Of a stretch of DNA of 64,000 nucleotides, positions 8,478 through 16,036 are shown piece after piece. Location of the stretch: contig CAXXXL010000003.1 in assembly GCA_963666505.2 (NCBI GenBank), positions 310,001-374,000 of the forward strand, written 5' to 3'. This DNA comes from JABGQS01 sp963666505 (GTDB taxonomy: Bacteria; Bacillota; Clostridia; Christensenellales; SZUA-584). The stretch's first letter is position 1; the number at the start of each line of letters is the position of its first letter. The notes beneath the pieces are model-generated. The model ran no database searches. It was not told the origin of the DNA and was given only the letters and a program-made list of their open reading frames with translations. The position numbers and the translations under genes were made by a program.

Positions 8478-8565
8478 CTTATCAAGAGTGGTGGAGGGAC
8501 GGGCCCTATGAAACCCGGCAACCTAGGCTAGCAAAGCCCTGCGGTGCCAATTCCCGAAAGATGAG
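8478..8565 (+). ncRNA. SAM-I (S-box) riboswitch aptamer
   Basis: The sequence shows the canonical S-box core in order: CTTATCAAGAG, GGTGGAGGGA, CTATGAA.CCCGGCAACC, GGTGCCAATTCC and GATGAG. P1 forms between CTTATC (8478-8483) and GATGAG (8560-8565). SAM binding stabilises P1 and lets the downstream terminator fold, switching the gene off; without SAM an antiterminator forms. The following gene is metK, a classic S-box target, so SAM synthesis is feedback controlled by its product. Confidence 0.97.
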
Positions 8566-8584
8566 GAAGAAAAGACATTTTCTG

Positions 8585-8607
8585 CCTCGCTTCTGCGGGG
8601 TTTTTTT
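8585..8607 (+). terminator. riboswitch expression-platform terminator
   Basis: CCTCGC (8585-8590), loop TTCT, GCGGGG (8595-8600) and seven T's form a Rho-independent terminator 20 bases after the S-box aptamer and 27 bases before metK. Confidence 0.9.
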
Positions 8608-8633
8608 GATAAAAAAGACAGGAGACAAATATA

Positions 8634-9764
8634 ATGAGAAGAGTATTTACATCAGAATCGGTAACTGAGGGACATCCGGACAAGATATGCGACCAGATAA
8701 GCGACAGCGTTCTTGACGCTATACTAAAAGAAGACCCAAACGCAAGAGTTGCATGCGAAACAGCAGTGACCACCGGTCTTGTGCTCGTGATGGGAGAGAT
8801 TACGACGGACTGCTATGTGGACATAGCCAAAACGGCAAGAGAAACTATACGTGACATCGGCTTTACAAGGGCAAAATACGGATTTGATGCGGACACTTGC
8901 GGTATACTTTTATCTATCGACGAACAGTCGACGGACATTGCAATGGGAGTGAACAAAGCAGACCAGGGCGCAGGTGACCAGGGAATGATGATAGGGTATG
9001 CGTGCAGGGAGACGGATGAGCTTATGCCTATGCCGATAACGCTTGCGCACAAACTTGCGCACAGACTGGCGCAGGTGCGCAAAGACGGAACGCTTGAATA
9101 TCTGCGGCCGGACGGCAAGGCGCAGGTGACGGTGGAGTATGAAGGAAATACGCCTGTGCGTGTGGACGCCATTGTCGTCTCCGCTCAGCATTCAGAGAGC
9201 GTTACCGAAGAACAGGTGGAGAAAGATATAATGGAGCACGTTATAAAACCTGTGATTCCGCAGAGGCTGCTTGACGCAAATACGGTCTATTTCATCAACC
9301 CGACAGGAAGGTTCGTCATTGGCGGGCCGGCTGGGGACTCTGGACTTACCGGCAGAAAGATAATCGTAGATACGTATGGCGGATATGCGCGTCACGGCGG
9401 CGGCGCATTTTCCGGCAAAGACCCGAGCAAAGTGGACAGAAGCGCAGCTTATGCCGCAAGGCACATTGCAAAGAACGTGGTTGCGGCAGGGGTAGCGGAA
9501 CGCTGCGAGATAGTTTTAGCTTATGCTATCGGAGTTGCGGAGCCGGTATCGATATGCGTGGACACGCACGGTACGGGGATGCTGAGCGATGCTGAGATAG
9601 TCCACCGCATCAAGCACACGTTCGACCTGCGGCCGGCAGCTATAATAGAACGCCTTGGACTGCGTGCGCCGATATACAGGCAGACGGCAAGCTACGGACA
9701 CTTTGGAAGACCTGAGCTGAACCTGCCGTGGGAGAAGCTTGACATGGTGGACAGGCTGGGATAA
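8634..9764 (+). CDS. metK: S-adenosylmethionine synthetase
   Basis: This 376-residue protein makes SAM from methionine and ATP. It shows the family signatures S-E-S-V-T-E-G-H-P-D-K near the N-terminus, the ATP-binding G-A-G-D-Q-G, and G-G-G-A-F-S-G-K-D-P-S-K-V-D-R-S-A in the last third. It is slightly short for MetK (usually 380-400) but contains all three repeats. AGGAG lies nine bases before the ATG. The SAM-I riboswitch and terminator upstream control it, and it is monocistronic with a terminator downstream. Confidence 0.98.
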   Translation: MRRVFTSESVTEGHPDKICDQISDSVLDAILKEDPNARVACETAVTTGLVLVMGEITTDCYVDIAKTARETIRDIGFTRAKYGFDADTCGILLSIDEQSTDIAMGVNKADQGAGDQGMMIGYACRETDELMPMPITLAHKLAHRLAQVRKDGTLEYLRPDGKAQVTVEYEGNTPVRVDAIVVSAQHSESVTEEQVEKDIMEHVIKPVIPQRLLDANTVYFINPTGRFVIGGPAGDSGLTGRKIIVDTYGGYARHGGGAFSGKDPSKVDRSAAYAARHIAKNVVAAGVAERCEIVLAYAIGVAEPVSICVDTHGTGMLSDAEIVHRIKHTFDLRPAAIIERLGLRAPIYRQTASYGHFGRPELNLPWEKLDMVDRLG

Positions 9765-9820
9765 AGCAAGAAGACTGCTGCTAAAGATGCGCTGTGTGCA
9801 AATTTATAATCATAAAAAAT

Positions 9821-9853
9821 ACTCGGGATTTTAAAAAGTTTCGAGTGTCTTTT
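9821..9853 (+). terminator. metK terminator
   Basis: ACTCGGGATTTT pairs with AAAGTTTCGAGT through G-U-containing pairs, followed by GTCTTTTA. Fits a Rho-independent terminator 57 bases after metK. Confidence 0.6.
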
Positions 9854-9958
9854 ATATGACGAGGTTTCGTTTGGGTTTATAATGAATGGTTATATATAGT
9901 ATATGATTAATAAGAGGACAATCCAAATTATATAAAAATATTTAGTGAGTGTGATTGT

Positions 9959-11959
9959 ATGAAAGGTGAAAATCAGTCGATACCAAGTATTAACGATCTT
10001 ATGATAAACTCTATTGAAGAGGCTATTTTTCTGGTGTCTTTTGAAGGTGGTAAGTTTCTGTTTGCCAAGAGCAATCCGGCGTTTAGTAAGCTTGTTGGCG
10101 CAAAAGAAGACATTGTTGGGAAAACACTGCAAGAGCTGATGGGCGAAGAGGCGAGCGCGAGAATTGAAGCGAATTATAAGCACTGTATAGAACAGAAGCG
10201 GCCGATGACTTTTGAAGAAACGCTGATACGTAATTCCAGAGAACAGATTTTGCATACCACGGTTGTACCGGTTTCGCATAATAGTAAGACATATATACTT
10301 GGTTCCAGCATCGATATAACTGAGATGAGAAGTGCTGAGGAACATGTGCGAAGAAATCTTATGCAGAGCGAGATACTTATAGACGTTCTTCAGCATCGTT
10401 CGGATAATATTCAGGAATATCTTGATTACGCACTAAGTCAGCTGCTTAATCTTACAGAGAGCAAATACGGATACATATATTTTTATGATGAGATAAAAAA
10501 AGAGTTTACTCTTAATACTTGGTCGATAGAAGTCATGCAGTCCTGTAAAATCCGAGACAAACTTACTGTATACCATCTGGAAAAGACAGGCATATGGGGA
10601 GAGGCGGTCAGGCAGAGAAAGCCTATAATGGTAAACGAATTTGCCGCACCAAACTCTTTGAAAAAGGGATATCCAGAAGGACATGTATCGCTTGAAAGGT
10701 TTTTGACAATACCTGTTTTCGACGCAGACAGCATTGTTGCTGTTGTCGGCGTATCGAATAAGGAAACGGAATATGATGACAACGATGTAATGAATATGCA
10801 GATATTTATGAATAATGTATGGAAGGTCGTAGATCGTATTCGAAGCGAGCGAAAATATAGAGCTATGTTTGACCAGTCCGCTTCGGGTATCTGTATGTGT
10901 ACGCTTGAGGGAAAATATATTGATGCAAATAAAACATTTTGCGATATGGTAGGATATAGTCTTGGCGAATTAAAGCAAATGACTTTTCGTGATATAACAT
11001 TTCCTGAAGATATTGAGAAGAGCAACGATTATTTTAAAGATATGGTATCGGCTGGAAGCAAGAACGAAGTTATTGAAAAGAGGTACCGCAAAAAAGACGG
11101 CAGCATTTGTTATGTGAATATTTCCGGTTCGGTTGTTGATGACGCAAACTCTGCTCAGCCGTATGCTGTTATCACCGTTCAGGATATAACCGATAGAAAG
11201 AAACTTGAAGACCAGAAGCTTGTTATTGAGGCTAAACTGCGCAATCAGCAGAAGCTGGAATCTATAGGAACTCTGGCCGGTGGAGTTGCGCATGAAATAA
11301 ACAACCCTATAAACGGTGTTATAAACTATGGGCAGCTGATATTGGATTGTGAACCGCACGACGAAATAAAACAGTATGCGCAGGAAATTATTAAAGAGTC
11401 GGATAGAATCTCTGCAATCGTAAGTAATCTTTTACAGTTTTCAAGGCAAGAAACACGTATGGCTTCTCCTTGCCGTATCAATGATGTGATAAACGATACT
11501 ATAATGCTGACAAAGACACTCATTAAAGACGATCAGATAGACCTTGATATAGATATAGCTGAAAATCTTCCGGATGTGAGATGTATAAGTCAGCAGATAC
11601 AACAGGTTATAATGAACCTGCTGACTAATGCGCGTGACGAACTGAATGAAAAATATAAAGGGTATCACGAAAATAAGCGCATATACCTTATTTGCAGTGA
11701 GCTGATTAAAAACGAACAAAAGTGGGTACGTGTTTGTGTTAAGGACAACGGAAGAGGCATTCCGGAAGATGTTCAGAGTAAAATATTTGACCCGTTTTTT
11801 ACGACAAAGGGCAGATACAGAGGAACGGGGCTTGGTCTTGCAATCAGCTATGGGATAGTTAAAGACCACTTGGGAGAGTTGTCTTTTAAAACCAAGCAGG
11901 GAGAAGGAACGGAGTTCTTTTTAGACCTGCCTTTGTACACCAAACCGGATTTGGATTGA
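9959..11959 (+). CDS. PAS-GAF-PAS sensor histidine kinase
   Basis: A 666-residue kinase without membrane segments, so probably cytoplasmic. Domains in order: PAS about 10-125, GAF about 140-290, PAS about 298-415, HisKA with H-box G-G-V-A-H-E-I-N-N-P (phospho-acceptor His445), and HATPase_c with N-box N-L-L-T-N-A, G1 D-N-G-R-G-I-P and G2 G-T-G-L-G-L (622-627). The H-box type resembles NtrB-like kinases. No response regulator gene is adjacent, so it is an orphan kinase whose partner must be elsewhere. The PAS and GAF ligands cannot be deduced. It lies between metK and the bactofilin operon with a terminator after it. Confidence 0.9.
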   Translation: MKGENQSIPSINDLMINSIEEAIFLVSFEGGKFLFAKSNPAFSKLVGAKEDIVGKTLQELMGEEASARIEANYKHCIEQKRPMTFEETLIRNSREQILHTTVVPVSHNSKTYILGSSIDITEMRSAEEHVRRNLMQSEILIDVLQHRSDNIQEYLDYALSQLLNLTESKYGYIYFYDEIKKEFTLNTWSIEVMQSCKIRDKLTVYHLEKTGIWGEAVRQRKPIMVNEFAAPNSLKKGYPEGHVSLERFLTIPVFDADSIVAVVGVSNKETEYDDNDVMNMQIFMNNVWKVVDRIRSERKYRAMFDQSASGICMCTLEGKYIDANKTFCDMVGYSLGELKQMTFRDITFPEDIEKSNDYFKDMVSAGSKNEVIEKRYRKKDGSICYVNISGSVVDDANSAQPYAVITVQDITDRKKLEDQKLVIEAKLRNQQKLESIGTLAGGVAHEINNPINGVINYGQLILDCEPHDEIKQYAQEIIKESDRISAIVSNLLQFSRQETRMASPCRINDVINDTIMLTKTLIKDDQIDLDIDIAENLPDVRCISQQIQQVIMNLLTNARDELNEKYKGYHENKRIYLICSELIKNEQKWVRVCVKDNGRGIPEDVQSKIFDPFFTTKGRYRGTGLGLAISYGIVKDHLGELSFKTKQGEGTEFFLDLPLYTKPDLD

Positions 11960-12079
11960 TCGACAAAAGGAATATTTCTTGAATTCGGAGAGGCTTGACG
12001 TGATAGAAAAGATGGGGCAAGAGGCAATTAAGAGCATTTCATGGTGAGTAAGGGCTATATCATAGAGGAGAAGGAATTT

Positions 12080-12109
12080 AAAAGCAACGGGCGATACCGC
12101 TGCTTTTTT
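12080..12109 (+). terminator. terminator after the histidine kinase
   Basis: AAAGCA and CGG (12081-12090, one mismatch) pair with CCG and TGCTTT (12097-12106), loop GCGATA, with trailing T's. Confidence 0.7.
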
Positions 12110-12131
12110 ATCGGCATTTTTTTATATGATG

Positions 12132-12860
12132 CTAGACTTTTTTCTCTTCTCCAACTTTAGCGTCGCCTGTTATTTTCAGAGTGCCTGTGTATTCAACGAG
12201 GTCGATATCGCAGCCGTTGCCAAGAGTGATGTTGTGGCCACGTACGATTTTAGCTTTGGTGCTCTCGAGGTCGATGTCATTGCACTCGATTGCTTCTGCC
12301 TTTAAAAGCGCTATGCCCGGGCTGAATATAGCACGGATCGCAGACAGACCAATGTTTGCGACTTTGACGATGATTTTCTCACCGCCGATCTCTTTGGCGG
12401 AGCTGGCAGCGGAGCCTAGCTTGATATCGATCGTGTCTGCGCTCAAAAGCCCGCCAATTTTGAACTGACCGGACGAATCAAACGTGTCTGCACTGCAGTT
12501 TGCATCAATCTTTGCCGTGCCGCTGACTTTTATTGTTTCTGCCTCGAGGCTGCCCAGAATTTTTGCTGTTCCTGTGACCGATATGCTATCGCAAACAACG
12601 TCTTTGTCAAAAGTAGCTGAGCCTCTCACTTTTAGCTCACCTATTTTAACGGCGCCTAAGATGTGCCCGTTACCGTTGACGTGCAGAAGGTCGCTAGTAA
12701 CGTTTCCAAGAGCCTTGCCGTGGCCGTTTATAACAAAATCTGCACTTGTAAAGTCCCCGTCTATTTTCCCGCTCCCACTTATTTTTACTGAATTATAGTC
12801 GCCGCCGGGACCGCTGCCGCTCCCGTTTATAATAAGGTTTGATTTTTTATTATCGTTCAT
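12132..12860 (-). CDS. bactofilin-family polymer-forming protein (YhbE/YhbF-like)
   Basis: 242 residues made mostly of short beta-helix repeats, with recurring G-T-A-K-I, G-S-G-K-I and G-S-A-T-F turns spaced about 16-18 residues. This is the bactofilin (polymer-forming cytoskeletal) fold, which self-assembles into filaments without nucleotide. The N-terminus is glycine-rich and lacks a signal peptide. It follows a YhbD-type gene by nine bases, the same pairing as yhbD with yhbE/yhbF in Bacillus. Its cellular role (cell shape, membrane or envelope scaffolding) is not shown by the sequence. Confidence 0.85.
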   Translation of the reverse strand: MNDNKKSNLIINGSGSGPGGDYNSVKISGSGKIDGDFTSADFVINGHGKALGNVTSDLLHVNGNGHILGAVKIGELKVRGSATFDKDVVCDSISVTGTAKILGSLEAETIKVSGTAKIDANCSADTFDSSGQFKIGGLLSADTIDIKLGSAASSAKEIGGEKIIVKVANIGLSAIRAIFSPGIALLKAEAIECNDIDLESTKAKIVRGHNITLGNGCDIDLVEYTGTLKITGDAKVGEEKKV

Positions 12861-12869
12861 GATATCCTC

Positions 12870-13493
12870 CTAGACAAATTTTAACTTTAGTTCTTCTATG
12901 GCAGTACCAACATCTATTCTGCGCACCAGCCGGGTGTCTTTGTCAAAACAGACCTGCACTTTTGCGGAAGTTGCCATACAGCTAAACGTACCGAGCTTTC
13001 TTGTAAGGTATACTTCGCCCGGCGTGCCGCCGTTTTTAATAGAGCTTGTATGATATACTTCGAGCATGACTTTAGCTTCGTCAAGATTAACGTCTCCGGA
13101 CCCCAGAACCTGACCAAATATATATGCTGACAATATCTCGCTGAAATCCAGGTCTTTATCGTCGCCCCTGGTTTCGAGGTAAAGCTTCATAACTTCTTTG
13201 GAAACAATGCCGCGATCTACGATTTCATCCGGTGGCTGTGAATTTAAGCGAAGGTCGGGCGTGAAGACCTCGGCAAGATTATCGAGAGAGACATCCTCTT
13301 TCATATTCTTGATACGGTCTATACGGCAGAGCACCTGGCTCCTGGGAAAGAAAGTCTCTTGACCCGTGTATGTAGACTTGCGGATAAACCAATCTTCGGG
13401 TATCAGTCCTTTGCGTTTCCACCGGTATAGCTGTCCGTATGATATGCCGCATTTTTCAAGCAGGTCTTTTTTTGATATAAGCTCTTCGTTCAT
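12870..13493 (-). CDS. yhbD: YhbD-family MerR-like regulator (DUF4004)
   Basis: A 207-residue protein with an N-terminal MerR-type helix-turn-helix: L-L-E-K-C-G-I-S-Y-G-Q-L-Y-R-W-K-R-K-G-L at about residues 11-30, followed by the wing segment T-F-F-P-R-S-Q-V. The rest fits the YhbD family, which in Bacillus precedes bactofilin genes. It is a likely DNA-binding regulator of its own operon: an inverted repeat sits inside its promoter. GGAGG eight bases before the ATG defines the start. The bactofilin gene follows after nine bases. The effector is unknown. Confidence 0.8.
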   Translation of the reverse strand: MNEELISKKDLLEKCGISYGQLYRWKRKGLIPEDWFIRKSTYTGQETFFPRSQVLCRIDRIKNMKEDVSLDNLAEVFTPDLRLNSQPPDEIVDRGIVSKEVMKLYLETRGDDKDLDFSEILSAYIFGQVLGSGDVNLDEAKVMLEVYHTSSIKNGGTPGEVYLTRKLGTFSCMATSAKVQVCFDKDTRLVRRIDVGTAIEELKLKFV

Positions 13494-13514
13494 ATGTCAA
13501 TCCTCCATGCCAGT

Positions 13515-13543
13515 AGCGTAACATAACACTGTTACGGTGTCAA
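13515..13543 (-). promoter_or_regulatory. yhbD-bactofilin promoter with MerR-style inverted repeat
   Basis: On the minus strand TTGACA (13538-13543) and TACGCT (13515-13520) are 17 bases apart. The spacer holds most of a perfect inverted repeat, CGTAACA (13517-13523) and TGTTACG (13530-13536) with six bases between. The dyad placed between -35 and -10 is the arrangement used by MerR-family regulators, and the first gene encodes one, so autoregulation is likely. Confidence 0.65.
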
Positions 13544-13720
13544 TAGGTTTTTTATATAGAAACCACCCGGCACAAAATGAATTACGATCATCGTGTGATT
13601 TATCTTGTTAAAATACCATTTGAGCCATTAAAAGATTACGCTTTGGTGCTTTGTGTATTGGCAGGAGCGCAGATGCGCATGTGGAAAAAAGATGGCGGTG
13701 ACTGTCCGAACCAGCTTTTT
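13544..13720. other. intergenic region with one weak open frame
   Basis: Part of a 320-base divergent gap between yhbD and the DapB-like gene. A 52-codon frame (13577-13735, plus strand) opens with ATG and ends at TGA but has no SD, and the dapB-like promoter overlaps its end. It may be a remnant or chance. Nothing else seen. Confidence 0.35.
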
Positions 13721-13749
13721 TTGGATTTATCGTGATAATATGCTATAAT
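13721..13749 (+). promoter_or_regulatory. promoter of the DapB-like gene
   Basis: TTGGAT (13721-13726), 17-base spacer and TATAAT (13744-13749) with an upstream TGC extended -10, giving a leader of about 58 bases. Confidence 0.75.
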
Positions 13750-13813
13750 ATATTAGCAAAGTGAAACTTCTGCACTATTGTACCATTTAATGTAAGCATA
13801 AGGAGGAGCCGGA

Positions 13814-14593
13814 TTGGAAATTACGGTTGGTGTATTTGGATTTGGAAAAACAGGGAAAAATGTATCAAATGAAATATTGAAAGATGATGTGTGCAAGCTT
13901 GAGTGGGTCATCAGAAAGTCGCATACAGACGAAGGAGAATATGCGAGCTGTCTATTGGGACTTGAAGGCAAGCGGGGCAGGATATATTCAGTCGATTCGA
14001 TAAACAAGAGCTCTTTTTTTAAAGAAAACTTTGTTGATGTTATCATAGATTTTTCTATAAAAAGCGCTATTGAGACTTATGAAGCTGCGGCAAACGTGGG
14101 CACCAGGATAGTATCGGCTATTTCGAATTATGACGAAAAGCAAGCAAAGCTGCTCAAGAGAGTTGGCAAAAAGACGGCAGTATTGTATTCGCCTAACATT
14201 ACGCTTGGTATAAACTTTTTGATAGAGATTTCAAAGCTGCTGCAGAGAATAGTACCGGATGTGGATATTGAGATAATCGAAGAGCACTTCAGAGAAAAGC
14301 CGGACTACTCGGGCACGGCGCTGAGGATAGCCGAAGACCTTGGACTGGATAAGGAAAGGCACGTCAACTCCATTAGAGTGGGCGGAATCGTCGGCAAGCA
14401 CGAGGTGGTCTTCGGGCTGCAGAACCAGACAATACGAATTATACACGAATCGCTGAGCAGGGCGGCATTTGGTCAGGGTGCCATTTACGCAGCAAAGTGG
14501 CTCTCGGCCAAGTCGAACGGTATATACACGATGGAAGAAGCGGTGCATCTGAATTTCGCACGCAACCTTAAAGTGTTCAAAGTGGACAAATGA
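13814..14593 (+). CDS. DapB-like dihydrodipicolinate reductase
   Basis: 259 residues. N-terminal Rossmann motif G-V-F-G-F-G-K-T-G-K at about 6-15, then the substrate domain: S-P-N-I-T-L-G-I-N (126-134) and E-E-H-F-R-E-K-P-D-Y-S-G-T-A (156-169). Catalytic His158 and Lys162 of DapB are present; the second His of the usual H-H pair is Phe159. DapB reduces the dihydrodipicolinate precursor in lysine and diaminopimelate synthesis. No other dap gene is near, and the divergence leaves room for a related reductase. The start is TTG at 13814, set by AGGAGGAG seven to eight bases upstream. Confidence 0.75.
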   Translation: MEITVGVFGFGKTGKNVSNEILKDDVCKLEWVIRKSHTDEGEYASCLLGLEGKRGRIYSVDSINKSSFFKENFVDVIIDFSIKSAIETYEAAANVGTRIVSAISNYDEKQAKLLKRVGKKTAVLYSPNITLGINFLIEISKLLQRIVPDVDIEIIEEHFREKPDYSGTALRIAEDLGLDKERHVNSIRVGGIVGKHEVVFGLQNQTIRIIHESLSRAAFGQGAIYAAKWLSAKSNGIYTMEEAVHLNFARNLKVFKVDK

Positions 14594-14620
14594 TATTCAT
14601 AGAATATAATAAGGGAAAAG

Positions 14621-14642
14621 AGCGGGGCTGCCCGCTTTTTTT
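14621..14642 (+). terminator. terminator of the DapB-like gene
   Basis: AGCGGG-GCTG-CCCGCT hairpin followed by T's. Confidence 0.85.
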
Positions 14643-15129
14643 AATATCGGGATGGAGGGACGTAGTTTATCTTTGATTGAAGGAACTTTCTTAAACTGTC
14701 ATTATTGCCTTTGATGAAGCTGCTCTTCGGGATTCTGTAACCTAAATCAAAGCCGGAGTATAAGATAAAACATGATTCGTCTTCGGTGAATTTAATTATT
14801 TCTGAATATTCACGCTTTGAGCTGCCGGTGCTGCTTTCAAAGGTTATATTATCAGCAAAAATGATTTTTAATGTCATATTGTTTTTATATAGTTTCATCA
14901 TTTTCTTATAATATACTCTTATTATAATGGGGGGAACAACGAAAAGCATAAGTGTTGAAATTCCGAAAGGATAGGCGAAAGAGTAGACATCATCCCATTT
15001 CCCACTGACAGCGTTAAAAATCATCAGTATAAGACAAGCGGCTGCTATAACAGTGTACGTAATAATAAACCTCTTTTTATTTCGGACATTCTTCCGGCCT
15101 ACAGGATGCTTCGACCATTTTTTATACAA
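14641..15129 (-). CDS. membrane protein with YcxB-like C-terminus
   Basis: 162 residues: a basic N-terminus, two hydrophobic helices at about 24-41 and 52-72, then a soluble domain of about 85 residues with a T-F-E-S-S-T-G-S-S-K-R-E-Y-S-E-I-I-K pattern and a late I-P-K-S-S-F-I motif. This is the layout of YcxB-like proteins, which are common in Firmicutes and have no known function. It stands alone; the sequence upstream of it carries a 16-bp palindrome made of two GTATATAC units (15137-15152). Confidence 0.65.
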   Translation of the reverse strand: MYKKWSKHPVGRKNVRNKKRFIITYTVIAAACLILMIFNAVSGKWDDVYSFAYPFGISTLMLFVVPPIIIRVYYKKMMKLYKNNMTLKIIFADNITFESSTGSSKREYSEIIKFTEDESCFILYSGFDLGYRIPKSSFIKGNNDSLRKFLQSKINYVPPSRY

Positions 15130-15220
15130 GTCATATGTATATACGTATATACGTATTGTATAATGAATTCCGGTTTCATTGTGTCCTTTCTTGTTGCGCT
15201 GATATTGAAGAACTACTATA

Positions 15221-15412
15221 TCATAGAATCTGCTTCACCCTGCCGACGATTCCGCTCTCCAGCATCACCTTGATGCCGTGAGGGTGGGAGGGCGATTTGG
15301 TGAGTATACGCATAACAACGCCCTGCGTCAGCTTGCCGGAGCGCTGGTCCTGCTTTTGCAATACCATAACAGATGCGCCTATTTGTATGTCTTTTCTTTG
15401 TGTTCCGTCCAT
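15221..15412 (-). CDS. ywbE: YwbE family protein
   Basis: A 63-residue protein matching the YwbE family (DUF2196): R-K-D-I-Q-I-G-A-S-V near the start, K-L-T-Q-G-V-V in the middle and H-P-H-G-I-K-V-M-L-E-S-G near the C-terminus. The function is unknown; the fold is a small all-beta barrel-like domain by its pattern. Its start codon overlaps the last base of the upstream GNAT gene, so the two are one transcript with coupled translation. Confidence 0.85.
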   Translation of the reverse strand: MDGTQRKDIQIGASVMVLQKQDQRSGKLTQGVVMRILTKSPSHPHGIKVMLESGIVGRVKQIL

Positions 15413-15876
15413 TAGATCTCCTTCTTGTAATATGCAAGCATCAGCCGCTCGTTTATTTCTTCTCGCCTGCCTGTGTCGACAAAGCCCATCTTGGTATAGC
15501 AGCGTATGTTGGCAGGCTGGTCAGCAGGGACGTCGAGCTCCCAAGTTGTGACCTTCGGGTACATCTCGAAAACAAGGGTAAGAGCTGACTGTGCTATTTT
15601 CCTGTTTTGATATTCGGGGTCTATATATATCGTGCCGATCCGGTAGATATCGTCTTCCTGGTATACGAAAACACCGCCACAGAGGATATCGCCGTAGTAT
15701 ATCTTGTAGTAGCAGCCGTCCCTATAGAGTATTTTAAACTCCAGCCGTTCTTTGCTTTCAAGGAACGGGCTTTTTTCATCTTTGTAGATTTCATAAAGCG
15801 GCGCAAAAGCACGCTTCTTTATAGCGTCGAGTGCGTCGATGTCATCTTTATATGCTTTTTCAAGACGTATATCCAT
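15412..15876 (-). CDS. GNAT family N-acetyltransferase
   Basis: 154 residues with the GNAT fold: a beta strand carrying I-G-T-I-Y-I-D-P-E-Y-Q-N-R-K-I-A (motif A, acetyl-CoA pyrophosphate loop) at about residues 85-100, and the C-terminal N-I-R-C-Y-T-K-M-G-F-V segment. The acceptor substrate is unknown. It is the first gene of a two-gene unit with ywbE and has no informative neighbours. Confidence 0.85.
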   Translation of the reverse strand: MDIRLEKAYKDDIDALDAIKKRAFAPLYEIYKDEKSPFLESKERLEFKILYRDGCYYKIYYGDILCGGVFVYQEDDIYRIGTIYIDPEYQNRKIAQSALTLVFEMYPKVTTWELDVPADQPANIRCYTKMGFVDTGRREEINERLMLAYYKKEI

Positions 15877-16036
15877 GGAGGTATTATAGCATAAAAATAA
15901 CGAAGGGTGGCTCTATATATTCTATTGAAACAACATTAAATATGCTATGAAACATATCCAACATATGGTACAATAGTTCTATACGTTTTATTGCCATGCC
16001 GGTGTATAATATGGGGACTAAAAAACAGGAGTGAGT

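Noticed and set aside
13577..13735. 52-codon open frame between yhbD and the DapB-like gene
   Set aside because: No SD, and the end overlaps the -35 of the next gene's promoter; could be chance or a remnant.
15137..15152. Sixteen-base palindrome GTATATAC twice, upstream of the YcxB-like gene
   Set aside because: Low-complexity alternating sequence forms such palindromes easily; no promoter context supports an operator.
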